From contig JANMWN010000174.1 in assembly GCA_031394045.1 (NCBI GenBank), positions 1 to 25,496 on the forward strand: a DNA stretch of 25,496 bases, given 5' to 3'. This document shows positions 7,208 through 14,410 of this stretch, in pieces; positions within the stretch are counted from its first letter, which is position 1, and the number at the start of each line of letters is the position of its first letter. The position numbers and the translations under genes are program-made. This DNA comes from JANYIP01 sp031394045 (GTDB lineage Bacteria > Actinomycetota > Actinomycetes > Prado026). The notes below the pieces were generated by a model. It was not told the origin of the DNA, did not search any database, and saw nothing but the letters and a program-made list of their open reading frames with translations.

Positions 7208-8656
7208 TCACTTCCCGTCGATGGTCTTCAGGTCGGCCGACTCCCGCATCAGCGCCGTCGCCGGCTCGAAGTCGTAGTTGTTGTACACCGCGAGCAGGTG
7301 CGAGAAGGGTGGCGACTGCGCGAAGAGCTGGAAGGTCAGTCGATGCGTGGCGTAGTCGGAGTTGAGCAGGTCGCGGCCGTAGGTCAGCAGCTTGCGCCGC
7401 TCCTCCGCCTCGACGTCGCCGACCGCGAAGTACTTGCTCAGCCACGGCGCGGTGTCGGGGTTCGCGAACTGCGCCGCACTCGGGATGAGACTGATCTGGC
7501 AGCCCGCAAGGTCGCGCACCGTGTGCATGATCTGCGGCAGGTTCGTACAGGCGAAGACACGACCTGAGTACATGGTCGCCTGGTGCGGCATCACCAGGCC
7601 GCCCGGGCTCGGCTCGGCCAGCTCGATGGCGGCAGTGAGGAACGCATTGATGCCTTCGCGGTACGCCGCAACCTCGGCGAGCTTCTCGCGCACTGCCTGG
7701 TGCATCTTGGTTCCGGTCTGTCGCGCGTTGGTATGCGCGAAGCCCAGCAGCAGGTCGGCGTAGCGCAGATGACGCTGAATGAACGGAAAGATGCTGTAAC
7801 GGTGGAGCGTGGCCCGGATGAATGTCGCGGCTTCGATGTGCTGGTTGAAGAACACGTCCTCCCACGGAATCAGCACGTCGTCGAACACGATCATGGTGTC
7901 GACCTCGTCGACCCGGTTGGACAGCGGGTAGTCGGCGCTGTCACGCGTGCCGGCAAAGCCTGACCGGCAGATGTGCTTGATGCCGGGTGCACCCATGTCC
8001 GCGCGGAACCCGACGGCGTACTCGGAGTGGCTCTGCGTCTTCCACTCGGCGATGGTCGGCTTGACGAATGCCTGGTTGGCGTAGGCAGCGGCCGTCTCGA
8101 ACTTGGCGCCGCGTACCACGATGCCGTTGTCGTTCTCCGCCACGACGCGCAGCAGGACGTCCGGATCCTGGTCCTGCGGCCACTTCGACCGGTCACCCTT
8201 GGGGTCGGTGTTCGCTGAGACGTGGAACGGATCGGTCAACGTCGCGTCGCGGACGTGCCGCCTGATGTTCTCGGAGAACTGAGGGTCGATCTCGTTGAGG
8301 ACGTCCTGACCGTCGTAGAGAGACCACATCTCCCCGACGGTTTCGTCGCCCACCCTGGTCACCACGCCGCGCGCCGCGTCCAGGATGGTGTCGACGGCAC
8401 GGCGTTTCGCGTGCCAGTCCTGTTTCGTCAGCGGGGGCTTGGAGCCGATCGCACAGGTCTGGCCGGTCTCCTCGTCGACGTACGTCATCACCTGGCGCGT
8501 GGCGTCCTCATGGCCGAGGTCGTAGATGCGCGCGCGGATGTCGACGATCGGCTTGAAGGCCTGGTGCTTGGCGACGTCGTCGACCTTCTCGCCGTCGATC
8601 CACACCTGGCGACCGTCGCGAATCGACTCCCGGTACTCGTCTCCGGTCTTGATCAT
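7208..8656 (-). CDS. HpaB-type FADH2-dependent monooxygenase (4-hydroxyphenylacetate 3-hydroxylase family)
   Basis: The 482-residue protein starts at ATG 8656, giving the family-typical N-terminus MIKTGDEYRESIRDGR, with GGAG 7 bases upstream. The frame continues upstream into the promoter region but resembles nothing there. Family blocks include DPFHVSANTDPKGDRSKWP, GIVVRGAKFETAAAYAN (the flavin/substrate loop), VFDDVLIPWEDVF and a C-terminal helical domain. The segment around residues 100-115 (VGDETVGEMWSLYDG) does not show the GR(S/T)PD-like motif I recall for true 4-hydroxyphenylacetate hydroxylases, so the substrate is probably different. Enzymes of this family are two-component and need a separate flavin reductase, which is not in the window. 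This is the first gene of the amine operon and is transcribed divergently from a LysR regulator, its probable controller. Confidence 0.85.
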   Translation of the reverse strand: MIKTGDEYRESIRDGRQVWIDGEKVDDVAKHQAFKPIVDIRARIYDLGHEDATRQVMTYVDEETGQTCAIGSKPPLTKQDWHAKRRAVDTILDAARGVVTRVGDETVGEMWSLYDGQDVLNEIDPQFSENIRRHVRDATLTDPFHVSANTDPKGDRSKWPQDQDPDVLLRVVAENDNGIVVRGAKFETAAAYANQAFVKPTIAEWKTQSHSEYAVGFRADMGAPGIKHICRSGFAGTRDSADYPLSNRVDEVDTMIVFDDVLIPWEDVFFNQHIEAATFIRATLHRYSIFPFIQRHLRYADLLLGFAHTNARQTGTKMHQAVREKLAEVAAYREGINAFLTAAIELAEPSPGGLVMPHQATMYSGRVFACTNLPQIMHTVRDLAGCQISLIPSAAQFANPDTAPWLSKYFAVGDVEAEERRKLLTYGRDLLNSDYATHRLTFQLFAQSPPFSHLLAVYNNYDFEPATALMRESADLKTIDGK

Positions 8657-8728
8657 CTCGTTGCTCCAGAAGTTTCGTCCGTGTCTGAGGTGTCCTCCAG
8701 AGTGGTGTGTCGCTAGCCTTTCGTAAAA

Positions 8729-8754
8729 CAGAACTTTCTGAACAGATCGATCAG
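8729..8754. promoter_or_regulatory. Inverted repeats in the LysR / monooxygenase divergent promoter
   Basis: The 106-base gap between the divergent starts (8656 and 8763) is locally AT-richer. It holds CAGAA-CT-TTCTG (8729-8740), a perfect 5-bp-arm inverted repeat, and a partly overlapping CTGA-N9-TCAG (8738-8754) that fits the T-N11-A layout of LysR boxes and runs into the regulator's ribosome binding site. Either could be the autoregulatory LysR operator. This is a pattern match only. Confidence 0.35.
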
Positions 8755-8762
8755 GTGAAGTG

Positions 8763-9671
8763 ATGTCTGAGATCACCCTCCGTCAGCTGGAGTACTTCGT
8801 CGCCGTCGCGGACGCCGGAACCGTGACCGCAGCAGCGGGGACGCTGCACCTTTCCCAGTCGGCGCTGTCGATGGCACTGTCCGACCTCGAGCGAGCCCTG
8901 GACGTGCAGCTGCTCGTCCGAGGGCGACGCGGGGTCCACCTCACGCATGCCGGCGAGGGCGTCCTGAGCGACTCTCGCCGCCTCATCGCCGGTGTGGCCG
9001 ACCTGCACGACTCGGCGCGCGACTTCCAGGAGTCGATGTCCGGGCGATTGGTCGTCGGCTGCTACGGCACGCTGTCCCCGCTCCTGCTGCCGGCCGTTGT
9101 CGACGCCTTCACCCGGGACCACCCCAAGGTGGACCTCTCCATCGTCGAAGGCTCGCACGAGCTGCTCGAAGAGAAGCTGCGAAGCGGCGTTCTCGACGTT
9201 GCCCTCCTGTACGACTATGGCCGGACCTACTTCGCAAGTGAACGCGCGCTGGCCGCAGAACCGCTGGTCACCAGCGCGCCGTACGTGCTGCTGCCTCCGG
9301 ACCACCCGTTGACGTCACGGAAGGCCGTGATGCTGCAGCAGCTCGTCGACGAACCGTTGATCCTGTTCGACCTCTCGCCAGGTGGCGAGTACTTCCTCTC
9401 GCTCTTCGACGAGGCAGGGCTGAAACCGAGCGTGCGATTCCGCACCACCAGCTACGAGCTGGTTCGCGCCCTCGTCGCTCGCGGCCTCGGCTACGCGATC
9501 CTCAGCCAGCGCACCAAGGTCGCGACGTCCTACGAGGGACTGCACTACGAGGTTCGCGAACTCAAGGGCAAGCATCCCGGTCTGACCGTCCACGCGGTCA
9601 CTCTCGGCGACGTCCCGCAGACTCGGCGCACCCAGGCGTTCATCGCGCAATGCAAGCGATCGTGGGCGTAG
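8763..9671 (+). CDS. LysR-family transcriptional regulator
   Basis: The 302-residue protein starts at ATG 8763, with AGGTG 5 bases upstream; a GTG directly before it at 8760 is too close to the Shine-Dalgarno. Residues 1-60 form the winged helix-turn-helix (TLRQLEYFVAVADAGTVTAAAGTLHLSQSALS, then LERALDVQLLVRG). Residues from about 90 form the two-lobed periplasmic-binding-like effector domain (GRLVVGCYGTLSPLLLP, DVALLYDYG, LVARGLGYAILSQ). Length and layout are normal for the family. It is divergent from the HpaB-like gene and so probably senses an amine or a pathway intermediate to switch on the operon (inference). It converges with the aminotransferase gene downstream. Confidence 0.93.
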   Translation: MSEITLRQLEYFVAVADAGTVTAAAGTLHLSQSALSMALSDLERALDVQLLVRGRRGVHLTHAGEGVLSDSRRLIAGVADLHDSARDFQESMSGRLVVGCYGTLSPLLLPAVVDAFTRDHPKVDLSIVEGSHELLEEKLRSGVLDVALLYDYGRTYFASERALAAEPLVTSAPYVLLPPDHPLTSRKAVMLQQLVDEPLILFDLSPGGEYFLSLFDEAGLKPSVRFRTTSYELVRALVARGLGYAILSQRTKVATSYEGLHYEVRELKGKHPGLTVHAVTLGDVPQTRRTQAFIAQCKRSWA

Positions 9672-9679
9672 CTTGCCAC

Positions 9680-9693
9680 GCAGCGCGAGCTGC
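9680..9693. terminator. Small GNRA-loop hairpin between convergent genes
   Basis: GCAGC (9680-9684) pairs with GCTGC (9689-9693) around a GCGA tetraloop. It lies in the 36-base gap between the convergent LysR and aminotransferase genes. The stem is short and has no T-tract, so it is only a weak bidirectional terminator candidate. Confidence 0.25.
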
Positions 9694-9707
9694 AGCCGTC
9701 CGAGCGA

Positions 9708-11135
9708 TCAGCTTCTGAGCACTGCTGCGAGCTCGCGGAAGTCTTCGATGAGCAGGCTCATGTCGTCGGCCGTGTGCGCCAGGGACACCAGCCACTGCTC
9801 GTCGAGCCCGGGCGGCGTGAGGATGCCGCGGTTGACGCCCCACAGCCACGAGAGCTCCGCCGCGCCGAAGTCGGTGCGCTTGTAGTCGCGGTAGGTGCGG
9901 ACGGGCGTTGCCGACCAGGTGACCGCACCCTTGACGCCGAAGCCAACTGTGTGGGCTGGCAGCGCGTACGTAGCGATGATCGCGTCCATCGCCGTCAGTG
10001 CGGAGACGTTGAGCGCCTCGGCCGCGCTCAGGGCCTCCGGCGTCGCGACCTCGTCGATCGCCACCGCGGCAGCGACGACGAGCGGGTTTCCGTTGTACGT
10101 GCCGAAGTGCGGCATCCGACCGTCGACGAGGCACGCCATGACCTCGGCACGACCGCCGAAGGCGGCCAGCGGGAGGCCGCCGCCGATGCTCTTCGCGAGC
10201 GAGACGAGGTCGGGCGTGACGGCGAGGCGCTGCGAGGCTCCGGCCGGGCCGGCGGTGAGGCCGGTCTTCACCTCGTCGAAGACCAGCAGCGACCCGTGCG
10301 CGTCACAGAGGGCACGGACGCCGGCCAGATAGCCCGCGTCGGGGACGACGATGCCGATGTTCTCGAGCACCGGCTCCATGAAGACGCACGCGACGCCGGT
10401 GCCGTGCTGGTCGAGGAGCTGCTCGAGGCGCGCGAGGTCGTTGTACGGGACGACGTGGACGGTCCCGGCCTCGACCTCGAAGGGCGTGACGGGGATCGGC
10501 GCGTCCTCGGGACCGGCATCGGCGACGTCCGGCTTGACCGATACCTGGAGGGCGTCGTAGCCGCCGTGGTAACCGCCCTCGATCTTGATGATGGCCTTGC
10601 GGCCGGTGAACGCCCGGGCAGTGCGCAGCGCGTACATCGTGGCCTCGGTGCCGGAGTTGGTGAACCGCAGCTGGTCGAGGGAGAACCGGCGCTGGAACCG
10701 TTCGGCAGCGTCCGTGGCCGAGGGCGAGGGCGTCACGAACAACGTGCCGGTCTCAAGCGCCCGCGAGACGGCTGCGATGACCGCGGGGTTGAGGTGCCCG
10801 GCGAGCATCGCGCCGAAGCCCATCGACAGGTCGAGAACTTTCCGGCCGTCGACGTCGGTGAGCCACGCGCCCTTCGCCGAGGTGATCGCGATCGGGTACG
10901 GGTCCCAGTGCTGGAAGGATGACGGCACGCCGAGCGGGAGCGGGCCGAGAGCACGGGCGTGGTGCGCAGCCGAGCCCGGGGTCTGGGCGGCGAACCTCTC
11001 CCACTCCGCGGCCAGCAGGGTCGCCACCCGCGCCCGGTCGATCGGCGCGGACGAGGCGGGCACGTTGCGCCAGGTGGCGGGGTCATGGGCCGGCCAGGTG
11101 ACCGGCGTCGGGACAGTTGCCATGGTGTCGGTCAT
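9708..11135 (-). CDS. Class III PLP aminotransferase, glutamate-1-semialdehyde aminomutase-like
   Basis: The 475-residue protein starts at ATG 11135 with GGAAGG 7 bases upstream; the frame is open for 56 more codons upstream but without family similarity. The fold-type I signatures are clear: FTNSGTEATMYALR (158-171), IEGGYHGGYDAL, VFDEVKTG with the pyridine-N Asp287, SLAKSIGGGLP with the PLP-binding Lys315, and GTYNGNP (345-351). These match the GSAM-like branch of class III aminotransferases. It is unlikely to be HemL itself: the N-terminus is longer and lacks the usual SPVR block. Comparable family members act on beta-amino acids or omega-amino compounds. It is not clearly part of the neighbouring amine operon (opposite side of the LysR gene), but supplying or consuming an amino donor for that pathway is possible. 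Confidence 0.88.
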   Translation of the reverse strand: MTDTMATVPTPVTWPAHDPATWRNVPASSAPIDRARVATLLAAEWERFAAQTPGSAAHHARALGPLPLGVPSSFQHWDPYPIAITSAKGAWLTDVDGRKVLDLSMGFGAMLAGHLNPAVIAAVSRALETGTLFVTPSPSATDAAERFQRRFSLDQLRFTNSGTEATMYALRTARAFTGRKAIIKIEGGYHGGYDALQVSVKPDVADAGPEDAPIPVTPFEVEAGTVHVVPYNDLARLEQLLDQHGTGVACVFMEPVLENIGIVVPDAGYLAGVRALCDAHGSLLVFDEVKTGLTAGPAGASQRLAVTPDLVSLAKSIGGGLPLAAFGGRAEVMACLVDGRMPHFGTYNGNPLVVAAAVAIDEVATPEALSAAEALNVSALTAMDAIIATYALPAHTVGFGVKGAVTWSATPVRTYRDYKRTDFGAAELSWLWGVNRGILTPPGLDEQWLVSLAHTADDMSLLIEDFRELAAVLRS

Positions 11136-11273
11136 GACGGCCTTCCGGGTCGGGTAGCGCGCTGACCCCGGGAGCCTAGTCCCCATCCCCCTCACAACGA
11201 TGACGGTTGTGCGCGGTAGATCAAACGAACTGCACTCGTTGTCGGGCCCTTCCAGCCCCAGACTGTTCACAGG

Positions 11274-11300
11274 TGTCCTTTCGGCGGTCGCCCGCTCGTC
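11274..11300 (+). promoter_or_regulatory. Candidate ECF-type promoter upstream of the YCII/ECF42 pair
   Basis: TGTCCT (11274-11279), a 17-base spacer and CGTC (11297-11300) lie about 55 bases before the YCII gene start. ECF42 sigma factors are reported, as I recall, to recognise a TGTCGA-like -35 and a CG(A/T)C-like -10. The match is partial, so this is only a possible autoregulated promoter. Confidence 0.25.
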
Positions 11301-11354
11301 CATCGGGTGAAGGCGGGCCAGAATGGAGCCGTCTCAGACCGTGAGGAGCACGAC

Positions 11355-11708
11355 ATGCCCCAGTACGTCGCGATGACCTACACGCAGGACGTCGACTGGA
11401 CCCACCCGGACCAGGCGGCCGAGATGGTCGAGTACAGCCAGTTCGGCGAGATCGCCGCGTCCGTGATGCGCGGCGGAGCCGCCTTGTACCCGACCTCGAC
11501 GGCTACCACGGTGCGGGTGCAGGGCGGCAAGGGCGGGGACGTCCTGACCACGGACGGCCCGTACGCGGACACGAAGGAGGCCTTGACCGGCTTCTTCATC
11601 CTGGAGTGCGCTGACCTCGACGAGGCTGTCGCGCTCGCGGCGCAGATCCCCGCGGCCTGGAACGGAGCGGTCGAGGTGCGGCCGGTCATCGAGTTCCCGG
11701 CGCCCTGA
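11355..11708 (+). CDS. YCII-related (DGPF-type) small protein
   Basis: The 117-residue protein starts at ATG 11355, with GAGGAG 6-7 bases upstream; the frame extends a further 16 codons upstream without a usable start signal. It has the compact alpha/beta YCII pattern: MPQYVAMTYTQD at the N-terminus, the family TDGPYADTKEALTGFF block at 66-81 (the DGPF-like motif), then helix and strand (DLDEAVALAAQIPAAW, VEVRPVIEF). DGPF proteins are commonly encoded beside ECF42 sigma factors and are often their targets; their biochemical role is unsettled. The sigma gene follows after 6 bases, so the two form an operon. Confidence 0.9.
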   Translation: MPQYVAMTYTQDVDWTHPDQAAEMVEYSQFGEIAASVMRGGAALYPTSTATTVRVQGGKGGDVLTTDGPYADTKEALTGFFILECADLDEAVALAAQIPAAWNGAVEVRPVIEFPAP

Positions 11709-11714
11709 CCCGAC

Positions 11715-12944
11715 GTGGCCAGGACGCCCGGTGACGCGGTCGAGCAGCTGATCCACGAGGAGTACGCCCGTATCCTCGCCACGCTCATCCGCGTCACCGG
11801 CGACGTCGACACTGCACAGGACGCGGTCCAGGATGCCGTCGTCCGCGCACTGGAGACCTGGCCCAGGGACGGCATCCCGGACCAGCCGCGTGCCTGGCTG
11901 ACCGTGGTCGCACGTCGTTGCGCGATCGACCGCGTCCGGCGCGAGTCCGCGCGATCCGGAAAGGAGGCAGAAGCCGTGTGGCTGCTCGACTCCCAGCCTG
12001 AGGAGCCGGCCGAGTCGGTGGTCCGCGACGACCTGCTGAGGTTGGTGTTCACGTGCTGCCACCCCGCCCTGTCGCGCGAGGCGCAGGTGGCCCTGAGCCT
12101 GCGAACCCTGGGCGGGCTCTCGACCGGCGAGGTGGCCCGCGCACTGCTCGTGCCCGAAGCCACGATGGCCAAGCGCCTGACCCGGGCCAAGCAGAAGATC
12201 AGCCGGGCCCGGATCCCGTACCGCATCCCCGCCGACCATGAGCTGCCCGCCCGGCTCGGAGGCGTGCTGACCACGCTCTACCTGATCTTCAACGAGGGCT
12301 ACGCCGCGAGGTCGAGCCCTGACCTCGTACGAGCACACCTCCTGGACGAAGCCCTCAGGCTGACCGGGCTGCTGCACCAGCTGATGCCCGACGAGCCGGC
12401 TGTCCTCGGGCTGCGTGCGCTGGAGTTGCTCCAGGACTCCCGCCGGGCGACCCGCATCGACACCACCGGGGCCGCGGTCCGCCTGCGCGACCAGGACCGA
12501 TCGCAGTGGGATCGAAACCTGATCCGCGAGGGTGTCCTGCTGCTGGGCGACGCACTCAAGCGAACACCGACCACCCCAGACCCGTACGTCGTCCAGGCTG
12601 CTGTCGCGGCATGTCACTCCATCGCGCCGACGTACGCCAACACCGACTGGAACGCGATCATCTCCTGGTACGACGTCCTGCTCACGGTCGAGCCGACCGA
12701 CGTCGTGCGCCTCGGCAGGGCCTCCGCGATCGCGGAGCGGGACGGCGCCGACGCGGGCCTGGTCGCGATCGACGCGATCACCGGGCTGAGCGACTACCCC
12801 TGGTGGCACGCGTCCCGAGCCGAGCTGCTCGTCCGTCTCGGCCGCGCCGACGAGGCCCGCGTCGCCAGGGACGAGGCCGAGCGGCACGCTCTCACCGATG
12901 CACACCTGCGAGCACTCGACGCGACGCTGGGGCGCGCCTCGTAG
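11715..12944 (+). CDS. ECF42-type RNA polymerase sigma factor with C-terminal TPR-like domain
   Basis: The 409-residue protein starts at GTG 11715. Sigma region 2 covers about residues 10-80 (DVDTAQDAVQDAVVRALETWP, RAWLTVVARRCAIDRVRRE) and region 4 about 119-165 (LSTGEVARALLVPEATMAKRLTRAKQKI). From about 177 the LGGVLTTLYLIFNEGYAA segment opens the long helical extension (DUF6596/TPR-like) that defines ECF42. The extension is needed for activity in studied members, which work without a classical anti-sigma factor. No anti-sigma gene is adjacent, and the DGPF partner sits immediately upstream, as in the standard ECF42 layout. The protein is cytoplasmic and would direct transcription of the pair and perhaps other targets. 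The stimulus is unknown. Confidence 0.92.
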   Translation: MARTPGDAVEQLIHEEYARILATLIRVTGDVDTAQDAVQDAVVRALETWPRDGIPDQPRAWLTVVARRCAIDRVRRESARSGKEAEAVWLLDSQPEEPAESVVRDDLLRLVFTCCHPALSREAQVALSLRTLGGLSTGEVARALLVPEATMAKRLTRAKQKISRARIPYRIPADHELPARLGGVLTTLYLIFNEGYAARSSPDLVRAHLLDEALRLTGLLHQLMPDEPAVLGLRALELLQDSRRATRIDTTGAAVRLRDQDRSQWDRNLIREGVLLLGDALKRTPTTPDPYVVQAAVAACHSIAPTYANTDWNAIISWYDVLLTVEPTDVVRLGRASAIAERDGADAGLVAIDAITGLSDYPWWHASRAELLVRLGRADEARVARDEAERHALTDAHLRALDATLGRAS

Positions 12945-12955
12945 CTCGCAACCCG

Positions 12956-13190
12956 TCAGGCGATGGCCGTACCTGCGATCTGGGTGTTGAACGGGACGAA
13001 CGGCGAGTGGATCCGGTACGGGTTGATGTCGACGCTTCGGAAGCCCGCCGATTCGATCAGGCTCGTCAAGTCTCGTTCGCAGGAGCAGCCCTCGAAGGTC
13101 CGTGCCCACGGGCGACGGAGGATCCGCTGGGACCATCGCGTCGGGGTGCGCGGGTTCGCAACGACGTGCTCGGCGAAGCTGAACCGGCCT
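12956..13190 (-). pseudogene. C-terminal remnant of a class I SAM-dependent methyltransferase
   Basis: Reading the minus strand to the stop at 12956-12958, the frame gives FSFAEHVVANP, RWSQRILRRPW, FEGCSCERDLTSLIESAGF and FNTQIAGTAIA. This is the typical tail of UbiE/METTL7-like methyltransferases (HV...RWQ...GC..RD...I..AGF). Only about 75 residues are left. The SAM-binding motif I region and two thirds of the gene are missing, and an in-frame stop lies upstream at 13223-13225. It is a decayed gene with no start of its own, next to the broken EamA gene. Confidence 0.65.
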
Positions 13191-13196
13191 CTAACA

Positions 13197-13230
13197 GATG
13201 AGTTACCAGTTCGACAGTTGTACTACTCAT
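13197..13230. promoter_or_regulatory. Repeat-containing AT-richer segment ahead of the EamA pseudogene
   Basis: This locally AT-rich stretch holds an 8-bp imperfect tandem repeat, CAGTTCGA-CAGTTGTA, and a spaced inverted repeat, ATGAGT (13198-13203) and ACTCAT (13225-13230). Its position just before the EamA start suggests a former divergent promoter/operator. On the minus strand an ATG at 13230 opens a 54-codon frame beginning MSSTTVELVTHLLE, possibly the leftover start of a lost divergent regulator. Confidence 0.3.
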
Positions 13231-13252
13231 TCCGCGTGGACACGATGAGCGG

Positions 13253-14044
13253 GTGACCACGGCTGGCAGCACCCGGCGGGGGCCCTCCCAGGGCCACCTC
13301 GCGCTGTGCGCGACCGTCATCGCCTAGGCCTGCGCGTTCCCCGCAATCCGGGTGGGCCTTGCGGGCTACTCCCCCTGGGCGCTGGGTCTGCTCAGGCTGC
13401 TGTTCGCCTCTCACGTTCGCGGTGCTCGCCGTCTTCGTACGGATCAAGATCCCTCCCCGCGCGGCGTGGCCCCGCGTCGTGCTCGCCGGCCTGCTCGGGC
13501 AGACCCTCTACCAGGGCCTGCTCATGACCGGTGAGCTCACGGTCGCGGCCGGTACGGCAAGCATCCTGATCGCGACGGCACCGCTGTTCAGCGTCGTGGC
13601 GGCCGCGCTCCTGCTCGGGGAGTCGATGCGCAGCCGGTGGACCGGCGTGGTCGTGGCGTTCGTCGGCACGGTGCTCGTGGGTGCCTCGCTCGGACTCGGG
13701 GCGAGCTCGGCCGGCCTGTTCGTGCTCGCTGCGGCCCTGTGCCAAGGGCTCGACCACGTCGTGGTCAAGCCGCTCACCGAGACGGTCGGCGCGCTGTCCG
13801 CCACCGGGTGGTCCGTGTGGGTCGGCGCCGCGATGGCCACCGGTCGCTCGCGGTCTCGCGTAAGACGATCGCCCGCAGCACCTCGGCTCTGTACCTGGTC
13901 CCGATGGTGGCGTTGATCCTGGCCTGGGGGTGGCTGGGGGAGCGACCCTCGCCGCTGGCCGTCGTCGGCGGCGCACTCGCCGCCGTCGGCGTCATCCTGG
14001 CGCGACGCCAGCCGGTCGACAGCGGCGCCCCGGTCATCACCTGA
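13253..14044 (+). pseudogene. EamA/DMT-family transporter pseudogene
   Basis: Stitched across frames, this is a drug/metabolite transporter of the EamA type: LALCATVIA-(stop)-ACAFPAIRVGL, then LTFAVLAVFVRIK, LMTGELTVAAGTASILIATAP and FVGTVLVGASL, and finally ARSTSALYLVPMVALILAWGWLGE and AAVGVILARR. Three lesions are visible. TAG at 13325-13327 replaces what is normally a Trp codon. A frameshift near 13407-13412 separates LLRLLFAS from LTFAVL. An internal deletion plus frame change near 13845-13852 joins the start of the second EamA repeat to its last helices; family length suggests some 40-50 codons are gone. With three independent disruptions it cannot be functional and is not a sequencing artefact. 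Confidence 0.88.
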
Positions 14045-14140
14045 ATCAGCACTCCTGACGATGTCCGCTCATCACCTCCCCTCGTACTTTTCGGGCGAAG
14101 CAGGCAGAAGCAGCCCCGCGAGACCAGCAAGGGGAACCCG

Positions 14141-14383
14141 ATGAGCGACACGACGACCGGCCAGCACCCGGAGCCCGGACGGTACGAGATCCGCACCAAG
14201 GGGCATCTCGACCGTCGTTGGGCCGCCTGGTTCGACGGACTCAGCCTGACCCGCGAGTCGGACGGCACGACCGTCATCCACGGCCCCCTGCTCGACCAGG
14301 CCGCGCTGTACGGCGTGCTGCTGAAGCTGCGCGACCTGGGCCTGCCTCTGGTCTCAGTCACCCAAGTCAACGATCCCCGCTAG
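14141..14383 (+). CDS. Small conserved hypothetical protein (80 residues)
   Basis: The start at ATG 14141 has AAGGGG 6 bases upstream. The protein reads YEIRTKGHLDRRWAAWFDG, then DGTTVIHGPLLDQAALYGVL and LRDLGLPLVSVTQV. It is a soluble alpha/beta protein with no membrane segment. Very similar small proteins are widespread in actinobacteria, often next to LuxR/MalT-like regulators and membrane proteins, as here, but no function is known to me. It lies 27 bases before the DUF4386 gene and probably starts the operon. Confidence 0.82.
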   Translation: MSDTTTGQHPEPGRYEIRTKGHLDRRWAAWFDGLSLTRESDGTTVIHGPLLDQAALYGVLLKLRDLGLPLVSVTQVNDPR

Positions 14384-14410
14384 CCCACCCAACATCGAAG
14401 GAGCACGGAC

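Noticed and set aside
7200..7865. Upstream extension of the RidA frame inside the monooxygenase gene
   Set aside because: It overlaps a well-supported gene and shows no Rid similarity; the family N-terminus begins at 7199.
9640..10134. A 164-codon minus-strand frame overlapping the aminotransferase C-terminus
   Set aside because: The Arg-rich translation lies in another frame of the aminotransferase, whose PLP and C-terminal motifs are intact.
9708..11135. HemL (glutamate-1-semialdehyde aminomutase) for tetrapyrrole synthesis
   Set aside because: The family PLP motifs fit, but the HemL N-terminal block is missing and no other heme gene is nearby, so only a GSAM-like call is justified.
11334..13136. 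A 600-codon open frame on the minus strand opposite the YCII/sigma genes
   Set aside because: It mirrors the codon positions of two clear genes; the translation is Gly/Arg/Val/Asp-rich with no domain. Long antisense frames are common at this GC content.
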